The position numbers and the translations under genes are program-made. The notes beneath the pieces were generated by a model that made no database searches, was not told the DNA's origin, and was given only the letters and a program-made list of their open reading frames with translations. A DNA stretch of 64,000 nt from Bacteroidota bacterium (GTDB lineage Bacteria; Bacteroidota; Bacteroidia; Flavobacteriales_F; PHOS-HE28): the NCBI GenBank assembly GCA_014584605.1, contig JACTMO010000080.1, positions 80,992 to 144,991 on the forward strand, given 5' to 3'. Each line of letters opens with the position of its first letter. The first letter of the stretch is position 1. This document shows positions 52,947 through 61,958 of the stretch, one piece after another.

Positions 52947-53012
52947 CAAAAGTAGGGCTTCGGCCTTCGGGCGCCGGCGGGGATGGAGGCCGGGATCCCT
53001 TCGCCATCTTTG
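52947..53012. promoter_or_regulatory. Divergent -7 elements for rocD and rlmD
   Basis: TACTTTTG on the minus strand (52947-52954) is a perfect match 33 bases before the rocD ATG. CATCTTTG on the plus strand (53005-53012) ends six bases before the rlmD ATG. Confidence 0.65.
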
Positions 53013-53018
53013 CCGCCC

Positions 53019-54449
53019 ATGCCGCGCCGCGCTTCCCGTCCCGCCGAAGAGGTGGCCGCCGTGCCGATCACTGGCTGGGGCGCCAACGGCAAGGCCCTGG
53101 CGCGGTTGGACGGCCTGGTGGTCTTCGTCACCGGCGCGGTGCCCGGCGACACGGCCGACCTGCGGATCCACACCCGCAAGAAGAGCTTCGCCGAGGCGTC
53201 GGCCATCCGCATCGTCACCCCGAGCCCCGACCGGGTGCAGCCCTTCTGTCGGCACTTCGGCATCTGCGGTGGCTGCAAGTGGCAGGACCTGGACTACGCG
53301 AAGCAGCTCGAGTTCAAGCGCCAGCAGGTGATCGACAACCTGGAGCGGCTGGGGGGGCTGGCCCTGCCGGAGGTGCACCCCACCCTGCCCTCGCCCGCCA
53401 CGCGGCACTACCGCAACAAGCTGGAGTTCACCGCCAGCGCGCACCGCTGGTTCACCCATGCCGAGCTGCGCACGCTGGGCGAGATCACCGACCGCAACGC
53501 CCTGGGCTTCCACATCCCGCAGCGCTTCGACCGGGTGCTGCAGGTGGACGAGTGCCATCTGCAGCCCGACCCCAGCGATGCCGTGCGCAACTTCATCCGG
53601 GCCCGGGCCGCCGCGCTGGGCATGGACTTCTACGATCTGCGCGCGCACTGCGGCGGTCTGCGCACCGTGATGGTGCGCACCACGCTCACCGGCGCGTGCA
53701 TGGTGCTGGTGGCCTTCGGGGAGGACCGCCCGGCGGAACGCGAGGCGCTGCTGGGCGCCCTGGTGGAGGCCTTCCCGCAGCTCACCAGCGTGCTGTGGAC
53801 GGTGAACGGCAAGCGCAACGACACCCTCTGGGACCTGGCGGTGCACACGTACGCGGGTCGCGACCACCTGGTGGAGGAGTTCCCCGACGGGGCCACGGGG
53901 CGCACGTTGCGCTTCCGCATCGGGCCCAAGAGCTTCTTCCAGACCAACCCCGCCCAGGCCCGGGCCATGTACGCCCTCACGCGCGACCTGGCCGGCCTCA
54001 CCGGCACCGAGCGCGTGTACGACCTGTACTGCGGCGCGGGCACCATCAGCCTCTTCGTGGCGGGCCGTGCGGCGCAGGTGGTGGGCGCCGAGATCGTGCC
54101 CGAGGCCGTGGACGACGCCTGGGCCAACGCCCGCCTGAACGGCATCGCCAACGTACACTTCGAGGCCGGCGACCTGCGCCACCTGCTGGACGCCGCCTTC
54201 GTGCAGCGGAACGGCAGGCCCGACGTGGTGATCACCGACCCGCCGCGCGCCGGCATGCACGAGGACGTGGTGATGCGCCTGCGCGAGATGGCCCCGCCCC
54301 GCATCGTGTACGTGAGCTGCAACCCCGCCACCCAGGCCCGCGACATCGCCCTGCTGAAAGACCACTACCTTGTATCCGCGGTGCATCCCGTGGACATGTT
54401 CCCGCACACCTACCACGTGGAGAACGTCGTCCGGCTGGACCGCCGTTGA
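53019..54449 (+). CDS. rlmD: 23S rRNA (uracil-C5)-methyltransferase, RumA/RlmD type
   Basis: The 476-residue protein has a TRAM domain (about 15-70), a 4Fe-4S cysteine cluster (C77, C83, C86 and a later cysteine in DECHL), and a SAM-dependent methyltransferase domain with the [12 protein letters not shown] motif, the DPPRAG block, and the catalytic cysteine in [11 protein letters not shown] near the end. It methylates a uracil in 23S rRNA. RlmD is the best-known member, but the exact target base is not proved by sequence. I chose the ATG at 53019. Confidence 0.9.
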   Translation: MPRRASRPAEEVAAVPITGWGANGKALARLDGLVVFVTGAVPGDTADLRIHTRKKSFAEASAIRIVTPSPDRVQPFCRHFGICGGCKWQDLDYAKQLEFKRQQVIDNLERLGGLALPEVHPTLPSPATRHYRNKLEFTASAHRWFTHAELRTLGEITDRNALGFHIPQRFDRVLQVDECHLQPDPSDAVRNFIRARAAALGMDFYDLRAHCGGLRTVMVRTTLTGACMVLVAFGEDRPAEREALLGALVEAFPQLTSVLWTVNGKRNDTLWDLAVHTYAGRDHLVEEFPDGATGRTLRFRIGPKSFFQTNPAQARAMYALTRDLAGLTGTERVYDLYCGAGTISLFVAGRAAQVVGAEIVPEAVDDAWANARLNGIANVHFEAGDLRHLLDAAFVQRNGRPDVVITDPPRAGMHEDVVMRLREMAPPRIVYVSCNPATQARDIALLKDHYLVSAVHPVDMFPHTYHVENVVRLDRR

Positions 54450-54458
54450 ACCCCGACC

Positions 54459-55151
54459 ATGCGCCTCTCCCTCCTTCCCCTGCTGTTCGCCCCGGCCATC
54501 GCCATGGGGCAGACCATCGCGGACCAGTACATCGAGCTCACCGTGCACGACACCGTGCCCCTTCGCATGAGCGACCTGGTGTACGAGCTGCGCTGGAGCG
54601 ATCCCGGCGACCAGCCCTGGGACGAGAACGCCGACCCCGAAAAGCTGCAACGCGATCTCGAAGAGCGGAGGGCGCGCGAACTGGCCAGGGTGGAGAAGGA
54701 GGTCCGGGGCACGGGCCTGACCGTGGAGCGCAGCAGCACGGGTGGCGACGACCTGTCCCTGGCCCTCTACGCCGAGCCGCCGCAGCCCGTGCTGCTCGTG
54801 ACCGCCCACGACCGGGCCGCCCTGCAGCCGATGGTGACCGCCTTGCGCGGCCGCCCGGGGCTCGAAGGCCGCGTGGCCCGCTGGCGCTTCGATGTGCCCG
54901 AGGATGCACAGACCGCCGTGCTGCAGGCCATGTACAGCACCGCCGAGCAGCGTGCCCGCGCCGTCGCCACCCTGGCCGGTCGCAAGCTCGGCAAGCTGCT
55001 CGCCGCCCATGAGCCCGCCGCCAAGGAGGCCGGCCTGGTGGAGCTGATCCAGATGCTCGAGGGGCGCGACCGCGCCTACGACGACCCCGTGCAGGCCACC
55101 CTCGCCGCCCGCCAGCGCAGCATGGTATTCCGCTTCGCCCTTGTCGACTGA
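54459..55151 (+). CDS. Secreted SIMPL (DUF541)-like protein
   Basis: The 230-residue protein has a signal peptide ending AIAMGQ-T. Its C-terminal half has the pattern of SIMPL-domain proteins, with the helix-rich [24 protein letters not shown] segment. SIMPL proteins occur in the periplasm and are of uncertain function. The gene lies nine bases after rlmD and three before the next gene, suggesting an operon. Confidence 0.65.
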   Translation: MRLSLLPLLFAPAIAMGQTIADQYIELTVHDTVPLRMSDLVYELRWSDPGDQPWDENADPEKLQRDLEERRARELARVEKEVRGTGLTVERSSTGGDDLSLALYAEPPQPVLLVTAHDRAALQPMVTALRGRPGLEGRVARWRFDVPEDAQTAVLQAMYSTAEQRARAVATLAGRKLGKLLAAHEPAAKEAGLVELIQMLEGRDRAYDDPVQATLAARQRSMVFRFALVD

Positions 55152-55154
55152 CCC

Positions 55155-55736
55155 ATGGAACTGAACGCCCGGGGATGGCGCTCACGCTACCTGTCCGGCG
55201 ATACCGGCTGGGACCTCGGCGCACCGTCCACACCGCTGCGGGCCTACATCGACCAGTTGCGCGACAAGGACCTGCACATCCTGTTCCCCGGCGCGGGCCG
55301 TGCCTACGAGGCCGAACATGCCCACCGCTGCGGCTTCCGCCAGGTGTACGTGCTGGACCTCACGGAAGAGCCCTTCCACGACCTGCTGCAGCGCTGCCCC
55401 GACTTCCCGAGGGCGCATGTGCTCGTGGGCGACCTCTTCGCCCATGAGGGGACCTACGACCGCATCATCGAGCAGACCTGCTTCTGCGCCATCGACCCCG
55501 CCCTGCGTCCGGACTACGTGCGTGCCATGCACCGAATGCTCCGGCCCGGCGGCAAGCTGGTGGGCGTGCTCTTCGACGACCCCTTGAACACGGACAAGCC
55601 TCCCTTCGGCGGTTCGCAGGCCGAGTACGAAAGCCTTTTCAAACCGCTGTTCCCCCGGGTGCGCTTCAGCCGGTGCCACAACTCCATCGCCCCGCGCAGC
55701 GGCCGTGAGCTCTGGATCGATGCGCCGCGGAGCTGA
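55155..55736 (+). CDS. TPMT-family SAM-dependent methyltransferase
   Basis: The 193-residue protein begins with the TPMT signature [21 protein letters not shown], followed by a [15 protein letters not shown] nucleotide loop and the [12 protein letters not shown] block. Family members methylate thiols, halides or selenium and tellurium species. It could act on thiol metabolites or on selenium compounds, given the selD-mnmH pair elsewhere in the window, but that link is speculative. Confidence 0.9.
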   Translation: MELNARGWRSRYLSGDTGWDLGAPSTPLRAYIDQLRDKDLHILFPGAGRAYEAEHAHRCGFRQVYVLDLTEEPFHDLLQRCPDFPRAHVLVGDLFAHEGTYDRIIEQTCFCAIDPALRPDYVRAMHRMLRPGGKLVGVLFDDPLNTDKPPFGGSQAEYESLFKPLFPRVRFSRCHNSIAPRSGRELWIDAPRS

Positions 55737-55791
55737 CCCGCGCACGACCACCTTCGCCACATTGCCGCCAAGCACCGATCTTCACCGGCCC

Positions 55792-56190
55792 ATGCACATC
55801 GAGGCGGACACCTGCGAGGCGTACTTCGACGCCCTCCCCGAACCGCGCCGCGCCGCCTTGCTCGAGGTGCGCAAGCTGGTGCTGCGCGCCTTCCCCCGGG
55901 TGAAGGAGTCCCTGCTGCGGGGCATGCCCACCTACCACCTGGACGGAACGGCGTTCTGCGCGATCGCCAACCAGAAGACCTTCATGACGCTGTACGTGAT
56001 GCACCACGACCTGCTCCACGCCTTCAACAAGGACCTGAGGGCATACGACCGCGGGCGTTCCTGCATCCGCTTCCGCCGGCTGGAGCCGGAGACCCTCGAG
56101 CTCTTCGACCGGATCATCAAGTACACCGGGAGCCGCTTTCCCGAGAGCAGCCTCTTCGGCCTCACCCGCCTGCCCGTCGGTTCGCGCTGA
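55792..56190 (+). CDS. DUF1801-domain protein
   Basis: The 132-residue protein has YFDALPEPRRAALLEVRKLVLRAFP and MPTYHLDGTAFCAIANQKTFMTLYVMHHDLL, the DUF1801 pattern. It is a paralogue of the two DUF1801 proteins in the START-domain array. Function is unknown. I chose the ATG at 55792; a longer frame back to 55705 is not domain-like. Confidence 0.82.
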   Translation: MHIEADTCEAYFDALPEPRRAALLEVRKLVLRAFPRVKESLLRGMPTYHLDGTAFCAIANQKTFMTLYVMHHDLLHAFNKDLRAYDRGRSCIRFRRLEPETLELFDRIIKYTGSRFPESSLFGLTRLPVGSR

Positions 56191-56243
56191 CGGCGGCCGG
56201 CGGTCCGGAGCAACCCGCACCGCATCTACCTCGTCCACCCCCC

Positions 56244-57506
56244 ATGCGAACGCCTTTCCTTCTCCCCTGCTGCTGCGTGCTGGTGCTTTTCGCAGCAAGC
56301 CTTCCCGCCGGTGCACAGACCACGCGCGTGCTCTTCCTCGGCAACAGCTACACCGGGGTGAACGACCTGCCGACCCTGGTGGAGCAGGTGGCCACCAGCC
56401 TGGGTGATACCGTGGTGGCGGACGCCAACATGCCCGGGGGATACACGCTCGCGCAGCACAGCGCCAACAGCACCAGCCTGGCGCTGATCGCCTCGCAGCC
56501 CTGGCACTTCGTGGTGCTGCAGGAACAGAGCCAGCTCCCCAGCTTTCCCCAGGGCCAGGTGGACACCGATGTGTTCCCTTACGCCGCCCAGCTGGTGGAC
56601 GCCATCCGGCAGAACGACAGCTGCACCACGCCCGTGTTCTACATGACGTGGGGCCGCGAGAACGGCGACCAGCAGAACTGCGCCAACTGGCCGCCGGTGT
56701 GCACCTACGCGGGCATGCAGGCGTTGCTGCGCGCGCGCTACCTGCAGATGGCCACCGACAACAGCGCGGCCTGTGCCCCTGCCGGTGCGGTCTGGTCGCA
56801 TGTGCGCGACCAGCACCCGGGCATCGACCTCTATGCCTCCGACGGCAGCCACCCCTCCGTGGCCGGCAGCTACCTGGTGGCCTGCACCATGTACGCCAGC
56901 ATCTTCCGCAGCAGCCCCGTGGGCGCCTACCACCCGGCCGCCCTGCATGCGGACACCGCCTCCCTGCTGCAACAGGCCGCCGCCGCCGTGGTGCTGGACA
57001 GCCTGGCCACCTGGAACATCGACGTGCAGGACCCCGACGCGGGCTTCAGCACCTTCGACCTGGGGGGCGGCACCGTGCAATTCGATGCGCTCGCCGGCAG
57101 CGGCCTGACGCATGCGTGGGACTTCGGCGACGGCGGCACCGACAGCGCGGCCGACCCCGTCCATGGCTACGGGGCGCCCGGCACCTACACCGTGCTGCAT
57201 GTCGTGACCGACGCCTGCGGCCGCAGCGACCAGGACAGCATCCCGGTGACCGTGGGCGGTGTGGGCCTGCCGGAGACGCCTTCCTCCCGGGTACAGGTGC
57301 GTTGCGAAGGCGGCGGTGTGCGGATCGAGGTCTCCGGGCCCGGGCTGTTGCGGCTGATCCGCACCGACGGCAGCCTTGCCGCGCAACATGCCGTGGCGGG
57401 GCCCGGGCCGGTCCACCTGCCGCTGAAGCGCGCCGGTGAGCCGCTCGCCTGGTGGTTCCTGGGCTCCGACGGCGACCGCTGGCAGGGGTTGCTGCTGTGC
57501 CCTTGA
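56244..57506 (+). CDS. Secreted SGNH-like protein with PKD domain and C-terminal tail
   Basis: The 420-residue protein has a signal peptide ending PAGA-QTT, an SGNH-like domain (about 27-250) with FLGNSYTG and a catalytic DGSHPS block near residue 202, one PKD domain (about 265-335) with HAWDFGDGG, and a C-terminal tail ending in CP. The tail has strands like a T9SS sorting domain, but it is not a strong match. It probably acts outside the cell on ester-linked acyl groups of glycans. Confidence 0.8.
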   Translation: MRTPFLLPCCCVLVLFAASLPAGAQTTRVLFLGNSYTGVNDLPTLVEQVATSLGDTVVADANMPGGYTLAQHSANSTSLALIASQPWHFVVLQEQSQLPSFPQGQVDTDVFPYAAQLVDAIRQNDSCTTPVFYMTWGRENGDQQNCANWPPVCTYAGMQALLRARYLQMATDNSAACAPAGAVWSHVRDQHPGIDLYASDGSHPSVAGSYLVACTMYASIFRSSPVGAYHPAALHADTASLLQQAAAAVVLDSLATWNIDVQDPDAGFSTFDLGGGTVQFDALAGSGLTHAWDFGDGGTDSAADPVHGYGAPGTYTVLHVVTDACGRSDQDSIPVTVGGVGLPETPSSRVQVRCEGGGVRIEVSGPGLLRLIRTDGSLAAQHAVAGPGPVHLPLKRAGEPLAWWFLGSDGDRWQGLLLCP

Positions 57507-57520
57507 CCCTGCGGGACAAC

Positions 57521-57528
57521 TACCTTGC
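57521..57528 (+). promoter_or_regulatory. -7 element of the phosphoribosyltransferase gene
   Basis: TACCTTGC ends seven bases before the ATG at 57536, the same sequence as the element before the glycosyltransferase gene at 17887. Confidence 0.5.
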
Positions 57529-57535
57529 ACCCCGC

Positions 57536-58039
57536 ATGGAGGAAGGACCCACGCTCGTCCTGGACCACGACCAGGTGCGGCGCAAGCTGGAACGCATCGC
57601 GCACCAGCTGCACGAGGAACATCATCGCGAGCAGGAGCTCGTGCTGGTGGGCATCAGCGGGCGCGGCAGCAAGCTCGCCGCGCGCCTGGCCGACCTGTTG
57701 CGGGGGATCGCCGCCTTCCGCACCGAGGTGCTGGAGCTGAGCCTGGACAAGGACGCCCCGCATACGCACCCCATCCAGCTTTCGGCCCCGCAGGAACGGC
57801 TCGCCGGCCGCACCGTGGTGCTGGTGGACGATGTGCTGATGAGCGGCCGCACCCTGATGCACGCGGCCGCGCACCTGGTGCAGGCCCCGGTGAAACGGCT
57901 CACCACCGTGGTGCTGGTGGACCGCCGCCACCGCACCTTCCCCATCCGGGCCGACATCGTGGGGCTCACCCTCAGCACCACCCTGCAGGAGCACATCAGC
58001 GTGGAGCTGGGTCGGCGCGACCGGGTTCAGCTCACCTGA
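57536..58039 (+). CDS. PyrR-like phosphoribosyltransferase
   Basis: The 167-residue protein is a type I phosphoribosyltransferase. The PRPP loop is VVLVDDVLMSGRTLMHA (about 99-115), and the pattern LVGISGRGSKLAARLADLL is like PyrR, the bifunctional regulator and uracil phosphoribosyltransferase. No pyr operon is adjacent. I chose the ATG at 57536, seven bases after a promoter element. Its end overlaps aroK by 13 bases. Confidence 0.85.
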   Translation: MEEGPTLVLDHDQVRRKLERIAHQLHEEHHREQELVLVGISGRGSKLAARLADLLRGIAAFRTEVLELSLDKDAPHTHPIQLSAPQERLAGRTVVLVDDVLMSGRTLMHAAAHLVQAPVKRLTTVVLVDRRHRTFPIRADIVGLTLSTTLQEHISVELGRRDRVQLT

Positions 58040-58551
58040 GCGGCGCCCAGGGCCACGATGGTCCGCCGCACCACCTCGTCCACCGGCGCGTCGGCGTCCA
58101 CATGCAGGGTGGCGCGCGCATAGGCCGCCGCCCGGGCCTCCAGCAGTTCGCGTGTGCGGCGGCGCACCCCGGCCTCGTCCAGGCCCAGGTACAACGGGCG
58201 GTCGCGGCCTGCGCGCAGCACCCGGCGCACCAGCTCCTCCTCGCCCACGTGAAGATGCACCACCACGGCCTGCCGGAGCGCCGCGTCCATGTTCGCCGGG
58301 TCCACCAGGGTTCCGCCGCCGGTGGCCAGCACCCCGGGCGTTCCCCGCGCCAGCCAGGCGTGCAGCAGTTCGCTCTCCAACCGCCGGAAGGCCTCCTCGC
58401 CCCGGCTTGCGAAGAAGGGCGCGAGGGCGCCTCCGAGGTGCGCCTCGGCCATGCGGTCCAGGTCGTCGAAGGCCAGCCCGAGGCGGTCGGCCAGGGCCCG
58501 GCCCACCCGGCTCTTGCCCGCGCACATCGCCCCGGTGAGCAGCACCCGCAT
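58027..58551 (-). CDS. aroK: Shikimate kinase
   Basis: The 174-residue protein has the P-loop GAMCAGKS (7-14), an FDDLD metal segment, the FRRLESELL helix, a GGGT substrate loop and the LYLGLDEAGVRRR lid. It phosphorylates shikimate for aromatic amino acid synthesis. The family's usual arginine in the FRxxE pattern is present. A CACCTTTG element lies four bases before the ATG. Confidence 0.94.
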   Translation of the reverse strand: MRVLLTGAMCAGKSRVGRALADRLGLAFDDLDRMAEAHLGGALAPFFASRGEEAFRRLESELLHAWLARGTPGVLATGGGTLVDPANMDAALRQAVVVHLHVGEEELVRRVLRAGRDRPLYLGLDEAGVRRRTRELLEARAAAYARATLHVDADAPVDEVVRRTIVALGAAQVS

Positions 58552-58555
58552 GGGG

Positions 58556-58600
58556 CAAAGGTGCGGTCGGCGGGCACTTCGCCGATGATCCCCACCTTCG
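58556..58600. promoter_or_regulatory. Divergent -7 elements for aroK and the GNAT-like gene
   Basis: CACCTTTG on the minus strand (58556-58563) lies four bases before aroK. CACCTTCG on the plus strand (58593-58600) ends six bases before the ATG at 58607. Confidence 0.6.
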
Positions 58601-58606
58601 CAGCGC

Positions 58607-59779
58607 ATGAAGCTCGTCACCGCCGATGACCCGCGCAGCATCCGTGACTGGATGCGCCTGCCCTGGAGCGTGTACCGCAGCGACCCCAACTGGATCCCGC
58701 ACCTGCGGCAGGATGTGGAGAAGGTCTTCGACCCGCAGCGCAACCCGCTCTTCGAGAGCGGTGCCGCGCGGCGCTGGGTGCTGTACGACGATGCGGGCAC
58801 GGCCACCGGCCGGGTGGCGGCCTTCGTGAACCCGCGCACGGCGCGCAACGAGGCACAGCCCACCGGCGGCATGGGCTTCTTCGAATGTGCCAACGACCCC
58901 GCCGCCGCCGCCCTGTTGCTGGACGCCGCGCGCGACTGGCTCACCGCACAGGGCATGCAGGCCATGGACGGCCCCATCAACTTCGGCGAGAAGAACATGT
59001 TCTGGGGCCTGCTGATCGAGAACTTCACCGACCCGCCGATCTACGGGGTGAACTACAACCCGCCGTACTACCGCGACCTGTTGGAGGGGTACGGCTTCCG
59101 CGAGTACTACAAGCAGCTCTTCTTCAAGCGCAGCATGGCCGTCATGGCCCAGCCCATCTTCCACCGCAAGTACAACCAGCTGAAGAACGATCCCGACTAC
59201 GCCATCCGCGACGCCCGGGGCCGCAGCGTGGAACAGCTCGCCGAGGACTTCCGCGCCGTGTACAACGCGGCCTGGGTGGACCATGCCGGGTTCAAGCCCA
59301 TGGAACAGGCCGCAGCCCTGAAGATCATCCGGGCCATGAAGCCCGTGATGGACCCGCGCATCCTGATCTGGGTCTTCCACCGCGGGAAGCCCGTCGCCTT
59401 CTACATCAACCTGCCCGAGCTCAACGAGATCTTCCGCCATGTGAACGGCGACCTCAACTGGCTGGGCAAGCTCAAGTTCCTCTGGCACAAGTGGCGCGGT
59501 ACGGTCAAGACCATGACCGGCATCGTGTTCGGCGTGGCCCGCGAGTTCCAGGGCAAGGGCCTGGAGGGGGCCATGATCGTCTTCGCCGAGAAACACCTGG
59601 TGGAGCCCGGCCTGTACCGGGACACGGTGCTGACCTGGATCGGCGACTTCAACCCGCGCATGATCAAAGTGTGCCAGAACCTGGATGCGGTGAACTACCG
59701 CAGCATGGCCACCTACCGCTACCTCTTCGACCGGCAGGCCCCCTTCCAGCGGCACCCGATCATCGAGAAGAAGGAATGA
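58607..59779 (+). CDS. GNAT-like acyltransferase of unknown substrate
   Basis: The 390-residue protein resembles a two-domain GNAT fold, with PWSVYRSDPNWIPHLRQDVEKVFDP at the start and a VAREFQGKGLEGAMI acyl-CoA loop near residue 312. The MDGPINFGEKNMFWGLL and NPPYYRDLLEGYGF blocks are typical of a conserved Bacteroidota group of unknown role. It stands alone with its own promoter-like element. Confidence 0.82.
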   Translation: MKLVTADDPRSIRDWMRLPWSVYRSDPNWIPHLRQDVEKVFDPQRNPLFESGAARRWVLYDDAGTATGRVAAFVNPRTARNEAQPTGGMGFFECANDPAAAALLLDAARDWLTAQGMQAMDGPINFGEKNMFWGLLIENFTDPPIYGVNYNPPYYRDLLEGYGFREYYKQLFFKRSMAVMAQPIFHRKYNQLKNDPDYAIRDARGRSVEQLAEDFRAVYNAAWVDHAGFKPMEQAAALKIIRAMKPVMDPRILIWVFHRGKPVAFYINLPELNEIFRHVNGDLNWLGKLKFLWHKWRGTVKTMTGIVFGVAREFQGKGLEGAMIVFAEKHLVEPGLYRDTVLTWIGDFNPRMIKVCQNLDAVNYRSMATYRYLFDRQAPFQRHPIIEKKE

Positions 59780-59782
59780 TCG

Positions 59783-59813
59783 TTTGGATGGTCCGGACGA
59801 CTGCTTACATTTG
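59783..59813 (+). promoter_or_regulatory. Complete promoter of tRNA-Lys
   Basis: TTTG (59783-59786), 19 bases, and TACATTTG (59806-59813) match the Bacteroidota -33/-7 consensus exactly. The tRNA begins 31 bases after the element. Confidence 0.85.
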
Positions 59814-59844
59814 CGCCCTCTCAACCGCGACCTGCGCGGCGGAA

Positions 59845-59917
59845 GACTCTGTAGCTCAGTTGGTAGAGCACAACACTTTTAATGTTGGGGTCCTGGGTTC
59901 GAGCCCCAGCGGAGTCA
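59845..59917 (+). tRNA. tRNA-Lys (TTT anticodon)
   Basis: The acceptor GACTCTG pairs with CGGAGTC. The D-arm is GCTCAGTTGGTAGAGC, the anticodon stem CAACA/TGTTG surrounds CTTTTAA (anticodon TTT), and the T-arm CTGGG-TTCGAGC-CCCAG follows. The discriminator is A; CCA is not encoded. Confidence 0.97.
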
Positions 59918-59920
59918 CAA

Positions 59921-59967
59921 GGAACAAGGCGGTGGACCCCTTAGGGGTACCATCGCCTTCGTGTTCC
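59921..59967 (+). terminator. Long interrupted hairpin after tRNA-Lys
   Basis: Nested stems GGAAC/GTTCC, AAGGCG/CGCCTT, TGG/CCA and ACCCC/GGGGT close on a TTA loop, three bases after the tRNA. No T-tract follows. Confidence 0.6.
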
Positions 59968-60015
59968 GCTCCCTGTCTTCCGGAACGCGTCGGCAGGATC
60001 CCATCACGATTTGTT

Positions 60016-60023
60016 TATCTTCG
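60016..60023 (+). promoter_or_regulatory. -7 element of the CTD-only protein
   Basis: TATCTTCG, one mismatch from TAnnTTTG, lies 58 bases before the ATG at 60082. Confidence 0.5.
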
Positions 60024-60081
60024 CCGGGCATGCCGGTCCCTTGGCATGCGCATCGCACGTCCACGAACCAAAACCCAGCCC

Positions 60082-60441
60082 ATGCGTTCCTCGATCCTCC
60101 TGTTCCTGCTGGCCTGTGCCTTCCCCTTCGCCGCCCATGCGCAGATCCTGCCCATCGGCACCATCGGCAACCAGAACAACAACAGCTACACCTACCCCAA
60201 CCCGTTCGACAACGTGTTGAACGTGGCGCTGCCCACCCAGCAGACCCCCATGTGCCGCTTTGAGTTCGTGAACAGCCTGGGCCAGGTGGCCTACAACCAG
60301 ATGGTGCCCTGGACCAGCATCGTGACCATCAACACGTCCATCCTGCCTTACGGCACCTACACCTTCAACTTCTACACGGACACCCAGCAGCTGGTGCTCA
60401 AGCAGAACCTGCTGAAGCGCCGCAACACGCACCGACGCTGA
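60082..60441 (+). CDS. Miniature secreted protein, almost only a T9SS sorting domain
   Basis: The 119-residue protein has a signal peptide ending AHA-QIL, a ten-residue linker, and then a T9SS type A-like domain that starts with SYTYPNPFDNVLNV, the usual YPNP landmark, and ends in a basic tail. There is no cargo domain between. It may be an adapter, a competitor for the sorting machinery, or a relic. The ATG at 60082 gives the best signal peptide; one at 60046 is in frame. Confidence 0.8.
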   Translation: MRSSILLFLLACAFPFAAHAQILPIGTIGNQNNNSYTYPNPFDNVLNVALPTQQTPMCRFEFVNSLGQVAYNQMVPWTSIVTINTSILPYGTYTFNFYTDTQQLVLKQNLLKRRNTHRR

Positions 60442-60462
60442 GCCGGAAGGCCCGTTCTTGCG

Positions 60463-60486
60463 CAAGGGGGCTCCAGGGCCCCCTTG
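60463..60486 (+). terminator. GC-rich hairpin
   Basis: A perfect 9-bp stem (CAAGGGGGC/GCCCCCTTG) with a 6-base loop follows the CTD-only gene; TTCGTTCC follows. Confidence 0.7.
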
Positions 60487-60514
60487 TTCGTTCCGTACCT
60501 GCGTCCATCCCCCC

Positions 60515-60522
60515 TATATTTG
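60515..60522 (+). promoter_or_regulatory. -7 element of tRNA-Leu
   Basis: TATATTTG, a perfect TAnnTTTG, lies 37 bases before the tRNA. No clear -33 element is seen. Confidence 0.65.
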
Positions 60523-60559
60523 TCGCCCTTCACCGGCAACCCTGCCGTTGAAGGCCCCT

Positions 60560-60643
60560 GCCCAGGTGGTGAAATTGGTAGACACGCTACTTTGAGGGGG
60601 TAGTGGCCGAAAGGCTGTGCTGGTTCGAGTCCAGTCCTGGGCA
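60560..60643 (+). tRNA. tRNA-Leu (GAG anticodon)
   Basis: An 84-base class II tRNA. The acceptor GCCCAGG pairs with CCTGGGC. The anticodon stem CTACT/GGTAG encloses TTGAGGG (anticodon GAG), and a long variable arm and the T-arm CTGG-TTCGAGT-CCAG follow. The discriminator is A. Confidence 0.95.
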
Positions 60644-60653
60644 CTTGTTGAGG

Positions 60654-60688
60654 AAAGCTCCTCCCGACACGGTCGGTAGGAGCTTTTT
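60654..60688 (+). terminator. Rho-independent terminator of tRNA-Leu
   Basis: AAAGCTCCT pairs with AGGAGCTTT (9 bp) and an inner CCGAC/GTCGG stem closes the loop. TTCCTTTT follows. Confidence 0.9.
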
Positions 60689-60787
60689 CCTTTTGGCGAC
60701 CGGACGGGCGGGTGCGGTGAAAGGCGCGACGGGCGGCCGTGGCAGGGAGCGGCCTGGAGCGATGGGCCGCCACACGCGCCGGCGTGT

Positions 60788-60795
60788 TACACTTG
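60788..60795 (+). promoter_or_regulatory. -7 element of the CoA-transferase gene
   Basis: TACACTTG, one mismatch from TAnnTTTG, ends eight bases before the ATG at 60804. Confidence 0.5.
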
Positions 60796-60803
60796 GACCG
60801 GCA

Positions 60804-61874
60804 ATGGAACCCTTGAAGGACCTTCTGGTGATCGAGACCGCCTCGGTGCTTGCCGGGCCGGCCGTGGGCATGTTCATGGCCGAGCTGGGTGCGCGGGTGA
60901 TCAAGCTCGAGAACCGGCGCACGGGCGGCGACGTCACGCGGCGCTGGAAGCTGCCCGAGGAGGACCCCGCCTCGCCCGTCAGCGCCTACTTCAGCAGCGT
61001 GAACTGGGGCAAGGAACATCGCCTGGTGGACCTCACCGACCCGGCGGCACGGGCCGACCTCGACGCGCTGCTCGCCCGCGCCGACGTGCTGATCAGCAAC
61101 CACCTGGCCGCCGACGCCGGGAAGCTGGGCTTGCAACGCGAACGCGTGCGAGCGCTCAACCCCCGGCTGGTGCATGGCCACATCAAGGGATTCGCCGACG
61201 ACCCGCACCGTCCCGCGTTCGACGTGGTGCTGCAGGCCGAGACCGGCTACCTGAGCATGACCGGCGCGGACCGCGACCGGCTGGCCAAGGTGCCCATCGC
61301 CCTCATCGACGTGCTGGCCGCCCACCAGCTGAAGGAAGGCATCCTGCTGGCCCTGCTGCAGCGGTCCACCACCGGGCGCGGCGCCTACGTGGAGGTCTCC
61401 CTGGAGGAGGCCGCCCTCACCGGCCTCATCAACCAGGCCACCAACTGGCTCATGGCGGGGCAGGTGGCCGCGCCGATGGGCACGCTGCATCCCAACATCG
61501 CCCCGTACGGCGAGCTGTTCGCCTGTGCCGATGGCGGCCGCATCATCCTGGCCGTGGGCAGCGACACCCAGTTCAAGGCGTTGTGCCGCGTGCTGGGCGT
61601 GCCGGCGCTGGCGGCCGACGTGCGTTTCGCGGGCAATGCCGACCGGGTGCGCCACCGCGCCCTGCTGGCCCCCGCGCTGGGTGCCGCCATCGCCCGGTTC
61701 ACGCGCGAGGCGCTGCTGCGCGACCTGCTGGCGGGCGGGGTGCCCGCAGGGGCCGTGCGCACGGTGGATGAGGCCCTGGCGACCCCGGTGGCCCGGGCCA
61801 TGGTGGCCGCCTCGGTAATCGACGGCACGCCCACGCGCCGGTTGCGGGGCAACGCCTTCCGCATCGAGCCGTAG
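60804..61874 (+). CDS. CaiB/BaiF family III CoA-transferase
   Basis: The 356-residue protein begins with the family pattern LKDLLVIETASVLAGPAVGMFMAELGARVIKLE and has RTGGDVTRR near residue 40. Family members transfer CoA between carboxylic acids through an aspartyl-CoA intermediate, and the catalytic Asp would lie near the FDVVLQAETG stretch. The substrate acid is unknown. It stands alone after the tRNA-Leu terminator. Confidence 0.9.
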   Translation: MEPLKDLLVIETASVLAGPAVGMFMAELGARVIKLENRRTGGDVTRRWKLPEEDPASPVSAYFSSVNWGKEHRLVDLTDPAARADLDALLARADVLISNHLAADAGKLGLQRERVRALNPRLVHGHIKGFADDPHRPAFDVVLQAETGYLSMTGADRDRLAKVPIALIDVLAAHQLKEGILLALLQRSTTGRGAYVEVSLEEAALTGLINQATNWLMAGQVAAPMGTLHPNIAPYGELFACADGGRIILAVGSDTQFKALCRVLGVPALAADVRFAGNADRVRHRALLAPALGAAIARFTREALLRDLLAGGVPAGAVRTVDEALATPVARAMVAASVIDGTPTRRLRGNAFRIEP

Positions 61875-61958
61875 CGCATCACCGGCAGGGCGTGCGCCCC
61901 AGGCGAAGGCCGTTCATGCGCCGGCATCGTGGCGGCCCGCGTCCGCGAACGGGACCGC

